A DNA stretch of 10,099 nt from Defluviicoccus sp. (GTDB lineage: Bacteria > Pseudomonadota > Alphaproteobacteria > Rhodospirillales > Defluviicoccaceae). Every line of letters starts with the position of its first letter. Position 1 is the stretch's first letter. This document shows positions 1 through 6,905 of the stretch, piece by piece. Under the pieces are notes generated by a model, which had not been told where the DNA came from, ran no database searches, and saw only the letters and a list, made by a program, of their open reading frames with translations. The stretch is from positions 3,108,587 to 3,118,685 of the forward strand of contig CP058705.1 of NCBI GenBank assembly GCA_013414705.1, written 5' to 3'. Position numbers and translations under genes: made by a program.

Positions 1-486
1 GGAAACCCCGGTCAGGAAGAAGACGCGGCACGCCTCACACGGCAATTCCTGGACCTCTACGAGAGCCGCTGCAGCTTGGAGACCCGGGCATACCCCGGTG
101 TGGAGGAAACCCTCGACCACTTGGCCGGAGCCGGTCTGTCGTTCGGCATCTGCACCAACAAGCCGGAGCAGGTGACGCGCAATATTCTGTCCGATCTTGG
201 CCTGAATGATCGATTTTCCACCATTGTCGGCGGCGATTCTCTGAACGGCATTCGCAAGCCGGATCCGCGGCCGCTGCTGGCGACGCTGGCGACGCTCGGC
301 GCCCCACCCGAAAGCGCTGTAATGGTGGGCGACAGCCGGAACGACATCACTGCTGCACGGGCCGCCGGCATGCGGGTCATCTATCACGCGGGCGGCTACG
401 GCAGGTTTGATCCGGACCTCCCGGAGCCGGATGCCGCGATCGCCGACTTCCCTGCCTTGCCGGACGCAATCCGCGCGCTTTCTTGA
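1..486 (+). CDS. gph: Phosphoglycolate phosphatase, C-terminal part (5' end outside window)
   Basis: This is a HAD-superfamily hydrolase that most likely dephosphorylates 2-phosphoglycolate in the cytoplasm, a metabolite-salvage step. The frame is open from base 1 to a TGA at 484-486, giving 161 residues. Family members are usually about 220-235 residues, so roughly the first 65, including the DxDxT nucleophile motif, lie upstream. Visible HAD motifs in order are CTNK (motif II Thr, about residues 51-54), RKPDP (motif III Lys, about residue 86) and GDSRND (motif IV acidic pair, about residues 110-115). The TTG at 76 could be mistaken for a start, but the frame continues upstream with family-like sequence, so it is internal. 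The substrate is assigned by resemblance to Gph; a related HAD phosphatase such as a pyrophosphatase or other sugar-phosphatase is possible. No frameshift is seen. Confidence 0.88.
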   Translation, partial: GNPGQEEDAARLTRQFLDLYESRCSLETRAYPGVEETLDHLAGAGLSFGICTNKPEQVTRNILSDLGLNDRFSTIVGGDSLNGIRKPDPRPLLATLATLGAPPESAVMVGDSRNDITAARAAGMRVIYHAGGYGRFDPDLPEPDAAIADFPALPDAIRALS

Positions 487-513
487 CAGTACAGCCGGCA
501 TCGATCTTATATG
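483..513 (+). promoter_or_regulatory. Candidate sigma70-type promoter of tRNA-Val
   Basis: A perfect TTGACA lies at 483-488 and physically contains the gph stop codon TGA (484-486). A weak -10 follows: TATATG at 508-513 (19-bp spacer) or TTATAT at 507-512 (18-bp spacer). Downstream, at 513-527, GCTCGG-GTT-CCGAGC can form a 6-bp hairpin within the tRNA leader. No T-run follows the hairpin, so it is not an obvious gph terminator. The assignment rests on box match and on position 20-50 bases before the tRNA. Confidence 0.5.
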
Positions 514-534
514 CTCGGGTTCCGAGCTCGTATC

Positions 535-608
535 GGGCGCGTAGCTCAGTGGGAGAGCACCGTCTTCACACGGCGGGGTCGCTGGTTCAATCCCAGCCGC
601 GCCCACCA
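535..608 (+). tRNA. tRNA-Val (anticodon CAC), CCA encoded
   Basis: A complete cloverleaf can be folded by eye. The acceptor stem is GGGCGCG (535-541) with CGCGCCC (598-604). The D arm is GCTC (544-547) with GAGC (555-558). The anticodon stem is CCGTC (560-564) with GGCGG (572-576), around loop TTCACAC, which puts anticodon CAC at 567-569 and decodes GUG valine. The T arm is GCTGG (581-585) with CCAGC (593-597), around loop TTCAATC. The discriminator is A605, followed by encoded CCA at 606-608. All stems pair, with one G-T pair in the anticodon stem, so this looks functional. Confidence 0.97.
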
Positions 609-658
609 TGCGCAGTGCAGCGCATGCACCACCATCGAACTCCGTGCGATCTGCTTTG

Positions 659-1320
659 TCACGCGAGATTGATCGTCTCGAACGGTGTGCTCGGATCGTG
701 GCTTTGGGAAACCTGGTAGCTCTCACCGAGATCCCGGTTCAGGCGCACGTTATCCACCAGCAGATAGGAATTTTCCGACGACGGCGAGGGCTCCGGTCGT
801 TGATGACGGCAAAGCCGATCGTCAGCGAAGTCGCTGAGCTGGCAGTGTAGACGGATGTATTCCACCCACTGGCCCCGTTGCTGCCCGTCTCGCGCACGTC
901 ACTCAGCTTGAACACCTGCGGATCGCCGTCACCAACGACCGTGAACACCGCATAGTCGTTGTCCGGAAGAACATCTCGCGCATCGAACACCCAGTCGAAC
1001 GAGATCTGCTCGCCATTGGTGACATCAACGCTGAGCTTGAACGCCGAGCCATTGTTCGGGTACGTGCTGTCCTCGGGATCGCGGAACAACGACTGGTCGG
1101 GGATGCCGAGAAAGTCCTCGAGCTTCGAAACTGTCTGAGAGCCGATCTTCTGCGCCGACGTGCCGTAAGCTCGCAAGCTCGCCATGGACAAGCCGTCAGT
1201 GGGCGTATAGGTCCCGTGCGCTCCGTCGGCCTCTTCATAGCTGCCGATTGTCGTCACCGCCGTAGTCGTAATCTCACTACGTGAGAAGGAGGTCTCGAAG
1301 CTGTTGACGATCTGTTCGGT
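659..1320 (-). repeat. Module C: choice-of-anchor-like module (copy 3 of 3) and protein C-terminus
   Basis: Reading order is EQIVNSFETSFSRS, VSKLEDFLGIP, QISFDWVFDARD, NDYAVFTVVGDG, QVFKLSDVRETG, GWNTSVYTA, LTIGFAVINDR, then after the frameshift at 788-790 SYLLVDNVRLNRDLGESYQV and a short tail ending PFETINLA at TGA 661-659. The protein thus ends about 20 residues after this module. The tail has no LPxTG, PEP-CTERM, transmembrane helix or RTX nonapeptides; it could be a short type I secretion signal, but nothing proves it. Confidence 0.68.
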
Positions 1321-2424
1321 GGTGCTCGAACGCCCGTCAATCGTCACCGTGACCTGTGCCTCATCGGTGCCACCGTGACCGTCCGAAATCACGTAACGGA
1401 AGGTGTCATAGTCGGTCTGACCGGCGTTAAGCTGATCGAAGCGACCGTTCGGATCATAGGTAACGGTGCCGTCAGGATTGAGGGTTACCGCGCCGCGTGT
1501 GTTGCTCGTGTCGACCGATATCAGGGAACGGACATCGTTGGTGTCGGGATCCGTGTCGTTGTCCAGCACGTTCACGGTGACCGGCGTCTCTTCGTCGGTG
1601 GATGCCGCATCATCGACGGCGTCCGGAGCATCGTTGATCCCGTGCACGGTGACGATGGCCTGACCGGTGGCGGTTACGCCGTCGTCGTCGGACAGCCGGT
1701 AGGCAAACGTATCCTGCGCTGTTTCCCCTTCACCCAGGCTGCGAAACTGACCTGCAGGGTCGTAGTGGATCGACGTGCCGTCGAACGTCACGGAGCCTTG
1801 GGTGCCCGTTACATCAATATCGACGATATGGAGATGGTCGCCAACGTCAGGATCGTGATCGTTGGACAGCAATGTGGATGTTGCCACCGTCAGCCGTGTG
1901 GCCGCATCGGTTGATAGAGCATCCGTGCCGGCGACCGGAACATCGTTCCGACCGGTGACACTGACGGCGACTGTGGCCTGACTGGATCCTCCGTGGCCGT
2001 CTACGGCCATATAGACGAAGCTGTCACTGCCGGTCTGCCCGCGTGCGAGCACTGCGAACGCGGCTCCGGGATCGTAGCGAACCGTGCCATCGTTATTGAC
2101 AAAGACGACGGCACCAGACGCGAGGGTCACCTGTGAGCCCGCCGTGACGACCGTCGTGTTGATACTACCAACCGAGAGGTGGTCGTGCAGCTCCGGATCG
2201 GTATCATTGGTGAGCACGGCGATCGTCACCGCAGAATCTTCGTCGGTTTCCGCCTGGTCGTTCGTCGCCGTGGGAGAATCGTTGACGCCGGTTACAGAGA
2301 TCGAGACGCTGCCGGTGGATCGGGCGCCATGTTGGTCCTCAATGGTGTAGGAGAGGAGATCGGATACGGTTTCGCCATCGCCGAGACCCGCAAAGGCTGC
2401 AACGCCACGAGGATCGTAGATCAC
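739..2424 (-). CDS. Giant protein, segment with repeats 10-13 and module C
   Basis: This is 561 codons open, in the true frame until the G3 run at 788-790. It continues repeat 10 (YTIEDQHGARSTG, VTGVNDSP), then repeat 11 (type I, DPELHDHLSV, DGHGGSS, GRNDVP), repeat 12 (type 0, DVTGTQGSVTF, GINDAP) and repeat 13 (type 0, VDTSNTRGAVTL, SDGHGGTDEA), and ends with module C. The GTG at 2424 (read as the first residue) is a normal valine codon of the strand VIYDP. The last 17 or so residues before 739 (RRRRKIPICWW...) are out of frame. One extra base at 788-790 gives SPSPSSENSYLLVDNVRLNR and carries the frame on to TGA 661-659. Confidence 0.83.
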   Translation of the reverse strand: MIYDPRGVAAFAGLGDGETVSDLLSYTIEDQHGARSTGSVSISVTGVNDSPTATNDQAETDEDSAVTIAVLTNDTDPELHDHLSVGSINTTVVTAGSQVTLASGAVVFVNNDGTVRYDPGAAFAVLARGQTGSDSFVYMAVDGHGGSSQATVAVSVTGRNDVPVAGTDALSTDAATRLTVATSTLLSNDHDPDVGDHLHIVDIDVTGTQGSVTFDGTSIHYDPAGQFRSLGEGETAQDTFAYRLSDDDGVTATGQAIVTVHGINDAPDAVDDAASTDEETPVTVNVLDNDTDPDTNDVRSLISVDTSNTRGAVTLNPDGTVTYDPNGRFDQLNAGQTDYDTFRYVISDGHGGTDEAQVTVTIDGRSSTTEQIVNSFETSFSRSEITTTAVTTIGSYEEADGAHGTYTPTDGLSMASLRAYGTSAQKIGSQTVSKLEDFLGIPDQSLFRDPEDSTYPNNGSAFKLSVDVTNGEQISFDWVFDARDVLPDNDYAVFTVVGDGDPQVFKLSDVRETGSNGASGWNTSVYTASSATSLTIGFAVINDRSPRRRRKIPICWWITCA

Positions 2425-2940
2425 CCCGCGCCTGCCAAGCCGCTGAACGACACGGCAGCACCGCTTGCTGCTCCGGCGGCGACGATGCGCAGCGTCGAAC
2501 GATCGTCATCGCTGTCGGGGTCATCGTCGTTCTGCAGGACGTCGAGCGTGACAGGTTCGCTGTGTTCGCCGACGGAAGCGGTGTCGCCCACGGTAACGGG
2601 AGCGTCGTTGATGCCGGTTACAACGATTGTCGCCTGCCCGGCTGACGTTCCCCCGTTCGCATCGCGCAGAATGTAAAAACGTATCGATCCCCGTCTCACC
2701 CTCCGCCAGGACATCAAACCGCCCGCAGGGATCGTAAACGATACTACCGTCCTCAAACGTCGCCTGTCCGATCGCACCCGTTGTCTCGACACCAACCAGA
2801 CGGAGAGTCTCCGCGGAGACGCCGGCAGACACCCGGTCATTGCCCAGAAACGTGGACGCCTCCAGACGGACGGACTGATCCTCGTCCACAGCCCCCGTGG
2901 ACGTGCCCGCAATGAGATCGTCGACCGCCTCAGGCTGTTC
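1335..2940 (-). repeat. Tandem cadherin/VCBS-like array 2 (five modules)
   Basis: Five modules lie between modules B and C. Closing NDxP motifs fall near 2612, 2280, 1945 and 1632; the fifth closes with DGRSSTTEQ near 1335 instead of NDxP. Spacing is about 290-335 bases. Type order is 0-II-I-0-0, so this array has a single II-I dyad against three in array 1. The TAG-free, GC-rich array also gives long meaningless open frames on the plus strand. Confidence 0.78.
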
Positions 2941-2960
2941 CCGGTAGGTGATGACGTCAC
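2421..2960 (-). CDS. Giant protein, segment with end of repeat 9 and start of repeat 10
   Basis: Only the part from about 2675 to 2428 is in the true frame; the N-terminal half down from 2960 is out of frame and Arg-rich. True content is YILRDANGGTSAGQA, the closing VTGINDAPVT of repeat 9, and the type II opening NDDDPDSDDDRSTLRIVAAG of repeat 10, ending GLAGAG before the premature TGA. Adding one C to the C4 run at 2424-2427 joins it to VIYDPRGVAAFAGL of the next segment. Confidence 0.7.
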   Translation of the reverse strand: MTSSPTGNSLRRSTISLRARPRGLWTRISPSVWRRPRFWAMTGCLPASPRRLSVWLVSRQRVRSDRRRLRTVVSFTIPAGGLMSWRRVRRGSIRFYILRDANGGTSAGQATIVVTGINDAPVTVGDTASVGEHSEPVTLDVLQNDDDPDSDDDRSTLRIVAAGAASGAAVSFSGLAGAG

Positions 2961-3843
2961 CAGAGGGATTGGTGCCGACTACCTCGAACGTCGCCCCGAC
3001 CGATCGGTTGAGCCGCACGTTGTCAATCAGCAGCTGGGAGGCGTTCGACTGAACCTTATCGTTGAGCACGGCGAAGCCGAGCACCAGGCGAAGATCGCCC
3101 TCCTGCGGGAGCGAGAAAAAGGCCGTCATGTTCACCACCGTCGTCCGCCACCCCTTGGATACCCCGACGGTACTTTCCGCATCAGCCAATGTAAAAACCT
3201 GGGCCGTCACTCCATCGCTCAGCGTGAGGACTGCAAAATCATTGATGCCGCTGGCAACCGGGTTCGCCTCGGCAGAGATGAAATTCCAGTCGAAGGACAG
3301 GGTCACCTGGCCGTTGACGGCATCGTCGGCACCCACCGAGATGGCCGAACGCATCCCCGTTCCACTGTTCGCAGACGAGTGACCTTCCGCACCATCGTCC
3401 AGGCGAACCAGCGGCTGGCCGGCGACGGAGACGTTTTCCGACAAAAACCTCTCCAAAGCTCCGGCACCGACAGCGTCTGCTGTCAACAAAGCCATCGAGC
3501 CGCCATGTGTCGGGATGAACGCATCGCCGCCTGCCAGCGGATAGACCGCGATTGACTGCATCGCACCCAGAACCGACCATGCGAAGTTGGAACCAGGCGA
3601 TACCTCAAACGACTGCAACAACTCCTGAGCGGACTGCTGTGGGTGCGCCACGCCATCGACCGAGACGGTCACGGTACCCGTGCTGCGACCGCCAACATAA
3701 TCGTCCAGGACGTAGTCAAAGGTGTCGATCGCGGACTCGCCGGCCTGGAGATCACTGAACGCCCCGTTGGGGTCGTAGGTCAGGGTGCCGTCCGGGTTGA
3801 TCCGCACGGTGCCGCGACTTCCGGACGTATCGACGCTCAGCAC
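2521..3843 (-). CDS. Giant protein, segment with repeat 8, module B and start of repeat 9
   Basis: The true frame is longer than the start codon suggests: it runs from about 4120 (repeat 7, YDPNGRFDGL, then GRNDPPEAGDD) through the GTG at 3843 down to about 2680. It holds repeat 8 (type 0, VDTSGSRGTVRINPDGTLTY), all of module B, and repeat 9 (VETTGAIGQATF) up to GETGIDTF. There the T5 run (A5 at 2675-2679 on the given strand) shifts the frame, and the remaining roughly 50 residues down to 2521 are out-of-frame, Arg-rich reading. Sister repeats have DTFxY, so two missing bases (giving DTFFY) fit the alignment better than one extra base. Confidence 0.8.
   Translation of the reverse strand: MLSVDTSGSRGTVRINPDGTLTYDPNGAFSDLQAGESAIDTFDYVLDDYVGGRSTGTVTVSVDGVAHPQQSAQELLQSFEVSPGSNFAWSVLGAMQSIAVYPLAGGDAFIPTHGGSMALLTADAVGAGALERFLSENVSVAGQPLVRLDDGAEGHSSANSGTGMRSAISVGADDAVNGQVTLSFDWNFISAEANPVASGINDFAVLTLSDGVTAQVFTLADAESTVGVSKGWRTTVVNMTAFFSLPQEGDLRLVLGFAVLNDKVQSNASQLLIDNVRLNRSVGATFEVVGTNPSGDVITYREQPEAVDDLIAGTSTGAVDEDQSVRLEASTFLGNDRVSAGVSAETLRLVGVETTGAIGQATFEDGSIVYDPCGRFDVLAEGETGIDTFLHSARCERGNVSRAGDNRCNRHQRRSRYRGRHRFRRRTQRTCHARRPAERR
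2975..3630 (-). repeat. Module B: choice-of-anchor-like module (copy 2 of 3)
   Basis: This is the only one of the three copies with no internal frameshift. Reading order is ELLQSFEVSPG, ALERFLSENVSVAGQPL, TLSFDWNFISAEANP, INDFAVLTLSDG, VFTLADAESTVGVSKGW, LVLGFAVLNDK and LLIDNVRLNRSVGATFEVV. S-F-D-W-N-F followed by N-D-F-A-V-L is very close to the core of choice-of-anchor-type extracellular domains. It separates repeat arrays 1 and 2 and is followed directly by another type 0 repeat. Confidence 0.7.
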
Positions 3844-4109
3844 CCGCAGGTTGCCGCCGGCATCCGGATCCTGGTCGTTGATCAGTACCGGAATGCGAAC
3901 GGCGCTATCCTGATCAGTGACTGCTGTATCGTCGCCGGCCTCAGGCGGGTCGTTCCGCCCCTGGATCTCAATCGTTACCTGTGCGGAAGCGACACTGCCG
4001 TGGGAGTCACTGACCGTATACTCGAAGACGTCGGTCGCACGCTGGAAATCAGTGAGGCCATCGAAGCGACCGTTGGGATCGTAGGTCAGACCGCCATCCC
4101 CGTCGACAG

Positions 4110-4319
4110 TCAGCAGCGCACCGAGGCCAGCGTCACCGTCCGGACGACGCTGACGTCTAAACCGTTGACCGCGATCACCCGCAACCGATCGGAGGCATCC
4201 GGATCCCGATCATTGCCAAGGAGCCCCGTCGGCGGCAGCGACAGCACCGAATTGGCATCGACCATCAGCCAGTCGTCGTTCGCCTGTGGCGCATCGTTGG
4301 TGCCGTCCACGCTGACCAT
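4110..4319 (-). CDS. Giant protein, short segment (end of repeat 6, start of repeat 7)
   Basis: The true frame runs from about 4389, past the ATG at 4319, to 4123. It reads TDIITYTVEDRHGARSS, the closing SVDGTNDAPQ of repeat 6, and the type I opening GNDRDPDASDRLRV of repeat 7. The frame breaks at the CC at 4121-4122, where a third C would give TLASGALLTVDGDGG, matching the SGA strand of sister repeats. The methionine at 4319 is internal. Confidence 0.7.
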   Translation of the reverse strand: MVSVDGTNDAPQANDDWLMVDANSVLSLPPTGLLGNDRDPDASDRLRVIAVNGLDVSVVRTVTLASVRC

Positions 4320-4421
4320 GACCGTTGCGCTCGACCGCGCGCCGTGCCGGTCCTCGACCGTGTAGGTGATGATGTCGGTAGCGGTTTCTCCTCGCCCACG
4401 AAGTCGAATCGCCCGGCGGGG

Positions 4422-4643
4422 TCATAGACGAGCCCTCACCGGCGACACCGCTGAAGGTGACGATCGCCCCGATTGCGCGGAGGCCGCCACGATGCGCAGG
4501 CTCGTCCGGTCGTCATCGCCGTCCGGATCGTCATCGTTGGCAAGAGCATCCACGGTAATCGCGGGACCGTCTTCAAAGGCGCCTGCAGCATCGGCCTGCA
4601 GCACCGGCGTATCATTGAGTCCCAAGATCGTCATCACGGCCAC
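4422..4643 (-). CDS. Giant protein, short segment (end of repeat 5, start of repeat 6)
   Basis: True-frame content is 4705 to about 4471. It holds TILGLNDTP (closing motif of repeat 5) and the type II opening NDDDPDGDDDRTSLRIVAAS of repeat 6. The frame breaks at the C4 run 4467-4470; one added base restores QSGAIVTFSGVAGEG. Within the next 80 bases two more shifts occur (4433-4435 and 4390-4391), the densest cluster of damage in the gene. The GTG apparent start at 4643 is internal, because GHGALADAV precedes it in frame once 4706 is mended. Confidence 0.7.
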   Translation of the reverse strand: MAVMTILGLNDTPVLQADAAGAFEDGPAITVDALANDDDPDGDDDRTSLRIVAASAQSGRSSPSAVSPVRARL

Positions 4644-6598
4644 GGCGTCAGCGAGGGCACCGTGACCGTCACCAATGGTGTAACGGAACTTATCGCTCGC
4701 AGCGTCCCCTCCGACAGCACATCGAAGCTCCCGGCTGGGTCGTAGGCGAGCGTACCGTCAGAAGAAAGGGTCACCACCGCGCCGGAAGCCAGGACCACAG
4801 GCCCGCCGGCAGCGATCGGCATTCCGCCGATCGCCACCACACGAAGCTGATCGTGCACATCGGGATCGCGGTCGTTCGCCAGCACCGCGACCACCGCGCC
4901 TGTATCCTCGCTGACCGTCTGCTGGTCCGCAGCAGCCAGCGGCGCATCATTGGCGCCAACGATGGTCACCTCCACCGTCCCCGTTGCGCGTGCGCCGTGC
5001 CGATCCTCGATGAGGTAGGTGATGGTATCGGTCCCGGTCTCACCTTCACCCAGCGCTTCGAAGCGACCGGCTGCATCGTAGATCACGCCCTCGCCTGGCA
5101 ATCCTGAAACGCTCAAGGCGGCACCGGAAGACGCAGACGCAGAAACAACGCGAAGGCTGGAGTGGTCGTCGTCGCTGTCGATATCGTCGTCATTGGCCAA
5201 CACGTCGATCGACAGGCCTGTCGCGTCCTCGAGCGCAACGGCGTTATCCCGATCGGCAACCGGGGCATCGTTGCGTCCGGTGATCGTTACAGACACCGTG
5301 GCCTCGGCGCGACCGCCGTGGCCGTCCTCGATGCTGTATCGAAAGGTGTCGGAGGCCGCCTGCCCTTCGGCAAGCTCCTCGAAATGGCCCGTGGGGTCGT
5401 AGACGAGCCGGCCATCAACTGTGAATTCGACACTCGCCCCGGAGACAAGGGCAACCCGGGAGCCCGCGACGACGGCAACACCTTCGACAGCAGACACCCG
5501 CAATTGATCACTCAGATCCGGGTCTGCATCGTTGCTCAAGGGGTTGAACGCTGCCGGCGCATCTTCGTCCGTGTCTATCCGGTCGTCAGCCGCCACAGGA
5601 CTATCGTTGACACCGGTGACAGTGACCTCAACGATGGCGGTCGCACGGGCTCCATGGCGATCTTCGATCGTGTACGTGACCGGATCGATCACGGTTTCAC
5701 CTTCGGCGAGAGAGGCAAACCGAACGTCAGGCCGATAGATGATCGTCCCACCGACCACTCCCGATACGTCGACCTGCGCTCCGGATGCACTCGACGCACT
5801 GACGATTTTCAGGCTCGTCCGGTCGTCGTCACTATCCACATCATCATCGTTGGCCAAGACATCGATCTGGATGGCCGGACCTGCGGCGGATACCCGGACA
5901 TCGGGATCATCGACCGCAGTGGGTGCATCGTTGACGCCCTCAATTGTGACCCGAACCGTACCGACGTCGCGAATACCGTTTCCCGCATCGACCTCGTAGC
6001 GGAAGGTATCGGTCGCGGTCTCTCCGGCACTGAGCCGGTTGAAGCGACCGGCAGGGTCGTAAATGACCTCGCCGGTACCGCTGTAGGTGACACGCCCGAG
6101 CGTCCCTTCGTTGTCAATCCCGGTGATCCTCATCGCATCGAAGGGATCCGGATCGACGTCGTTTGCCAGCAGAGCGAGCGTCGTTGTCGTAGCGCGGCTG
6201 TCTTCGGTTGTCATCAGAGTGTCGTCACCAACACTCGGCTTCTGGACCACAACGCGCCAGCCGTCACCGGAATCGACGTCGACATAGCTGCCATCAAACG
6301 TGCGTCCAATGCGGACGTTGTCCACCATCAAACGTGACGGACCGTCAGGAGTCAGGTCATTGACGACGACGAACCCGAACGTCACCGTCATCGTTTTGGG
6401 GACGGTGTAGATGAACGTTCGCCAGCCGGTCGCGCCGCCGACACCCGTCTCAATCGAGTCTGCCAGCCTGAAAACGTGATCGCCGATCGTGACCAGAGCG
6501 ACGTCCTGGCGTGGCGTCTCGTTACCGGCATCCAAGAACCAGTCGAAGGACAGTTCGGTGCCGGCGCTGAGCGTCATCGTCCGCTTGATCGCACTCAC
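4634..6598 (-). CDS. Giant protein, longest intact segment (end of module A plus repeats 1-5)
   Basis: This is 654 codons open, the longest undamaged stretch; its true frame runs from 6643 to 4707. It starts inside module A (the GTG at 6598 is internal; in-frame sequence SQPATVSAIKR lies upstream). It then holds repeat 1 (DNEGTLGRVTY type), repeat 2 (NDDDVDSDDD type), repeat 3 (DPDLSDQLRV type), repeat 4 (NDDDIDSDDD type) and most of repeat 5. Repeats close with the hallmark GVNDAP, GVNDSP, GRNDAP and GANDAP motifs and carry YDPAGRF and DTFRY or DTITY strands, as in cadherin-like/VCBS repeats of large bacterial adhesins. The reading frame is lost at the C4 run 4706-4709, after DVLSEG; one added base gives GDAASDKFRYTIGDGHG. 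Confidence 0.85.
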   Translation of the reverse strand: MSAIKRTMTLSAGTELSFDWFLDAGNETPRQDVALVTIGDHVFRLADSIETGVGGATGWRTFIYTVPKTMTVTFGFVVVNDLTPDGPSRLMVDNVRIGRTFDGSYVDVDSGDGWRVVVQKPSVGDDTLMTTEDSRATTTTLALLANDVDPDPFDAMRITGIDNEGTLGRVTYSGTGEVIYDPAGRFNRLSAGETATDTFRYEVDAGNGIRDVGTVRVTIEGVNDAPTAVDDPDVRVSAAGPAIQIDVLANDDDVDSDDDRTSLKIVSASSASGAQVDVSGVVGGTIIYRPDVRFASLAEGETVIDPVTYTIEDRHGARATAIVEVTVTGVNDSPVAADDRIDTDEDAPAAFNPLSNDADPDLSDQLRVSAVEGVAVVAGSRVALVSGASVEFTVDGRLVYDPTGHFEELAEGQAASDTFRYSIEDGHGGRAEATVSVTITGRNDAPVADRDNAVALEDATGLSIDVLANDDDIDSDDDHSSLRVVSASASSGAALSVSGLPGEGVIYDAAGRFEALGEGETGTDTITYLIEDRHGARATGTVEVTIVGANDAPLAAADQQTVSEDTGAVVAVLANDRDPDVHDQLRVVAIGGMPIAAGGPVVLASGAVVTLSSDGTLAYDPAGSFDVLSEGTLRAISSVTPLVTVTVPSLTPWP

Positions 6599-6905
6599 CG
6601 TCGCCGGCTGGCTGCCGGTGACCGCCCCCGCCAGCTGCTGCGAGGGAGGCCGAGAAAGCGCTCGATATCGCCGATCTCCTCCAGACCGGGCACCACCACA
6701 GCCATGTGACTGCCTTCAACCGGACTGATCGCCCTCGGGGAACTGGTGTCCGGGAATTCGGGGACCGCACCGTACACATGAGCGCTGCCGATCACCGACC
6801 AGGTCCCGCCCCCGGTTCATGGTCCCAGTCGCGCAACAGTGTTTTCTGTGGCGATGTCGCCTGCGGGGGCTGTTCTGCAGGCTGGCAAACTGCAGCAGAA
6901 CCTCC
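6280..6905 (-). repeat. Module A: beta-sandwich, choice-of-anchor-like module (copy 1 of 3)
   Basis: This is the first of three diverged copies of a module of about 200 residues. Landmarks in reading order are the opening LLQFASL, then GDIERFLGLP, ELSFDWFLDAG, DHVFRLADSIETGVGG, GWRTFIYTV, TFGFVVVND and the closing LMVDNVRIGRTFDGSYVDV. The S-F-D-W-x-F ... F-x-L-A-D ... G-W-x-T ... F-x-V-x-N-D ... D-N-V-R pattern resembles extracellular 'choice-of-anchor'-type domains of secreted and PEP-CTERM proteins. That resemblance is from memory and not a search result. Three frameshift runs (6644, 6809, 6865) fall in this copy. Confidence 0.65.

Larger units (their letters stand above)
3640..6245 (-). 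repeat. Tandem cadherin/VCBS-like array 1 (eight modules)
   Basis: Eight consecutive modules of about 100-115 residues lie between modules A and B. Their closing NDxP-type motifs fall near 5930, 5608, 5270, 4951, 4612, 4295 and 3950, with a degenerate closing VAHP near 3645. Spacing is about 305-345 bases. Three sequence types can be told apart: type 0 with D-x-x-G-T/S-x-G-x-V, type II with NDDDxDSDDDR and EDRHGAR, and type I with DPDxxDxLRV, SGA and DGHGG. The order is 0-II-I-II-I-II-I-0. Individual modules probably form Ca2+-stabilised beta-sandwich domains, as in other cadherin-like repeat proteins. Confidence 0.8.

Noticed and set aside
608..625. ATGCGC-AGTGCA-GCGCAT inverted repeat right after the tRNA as terminator
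   Set aside because: Only six base pairs and no T-run on either strand, so a terminator role is not supported.
3643..4365. 240-codon plus-strand open frame opposite repeats 6-8
   Set aside because: Antisense shadow of the repeat array, with no ribosome binding site or family motif seen.
1335..6245. Repeat arrays as a CRISPR or DNA-level satellite
   Set aside because: Periodicity is about 320 bases and is protein-level; copies are diverged in DNA and open in one strand, so they are coding domain repeats.
5162..6337. 391-codon open frame on the plus strand opposite repeat array 1
   Set aside because: It mirrors the GC-rich, periodic coding strand: its translation repeats with the same spacing as the minus-strand modules, has no recognised domain, and the minus frame carries clear NDAP-type repeats.
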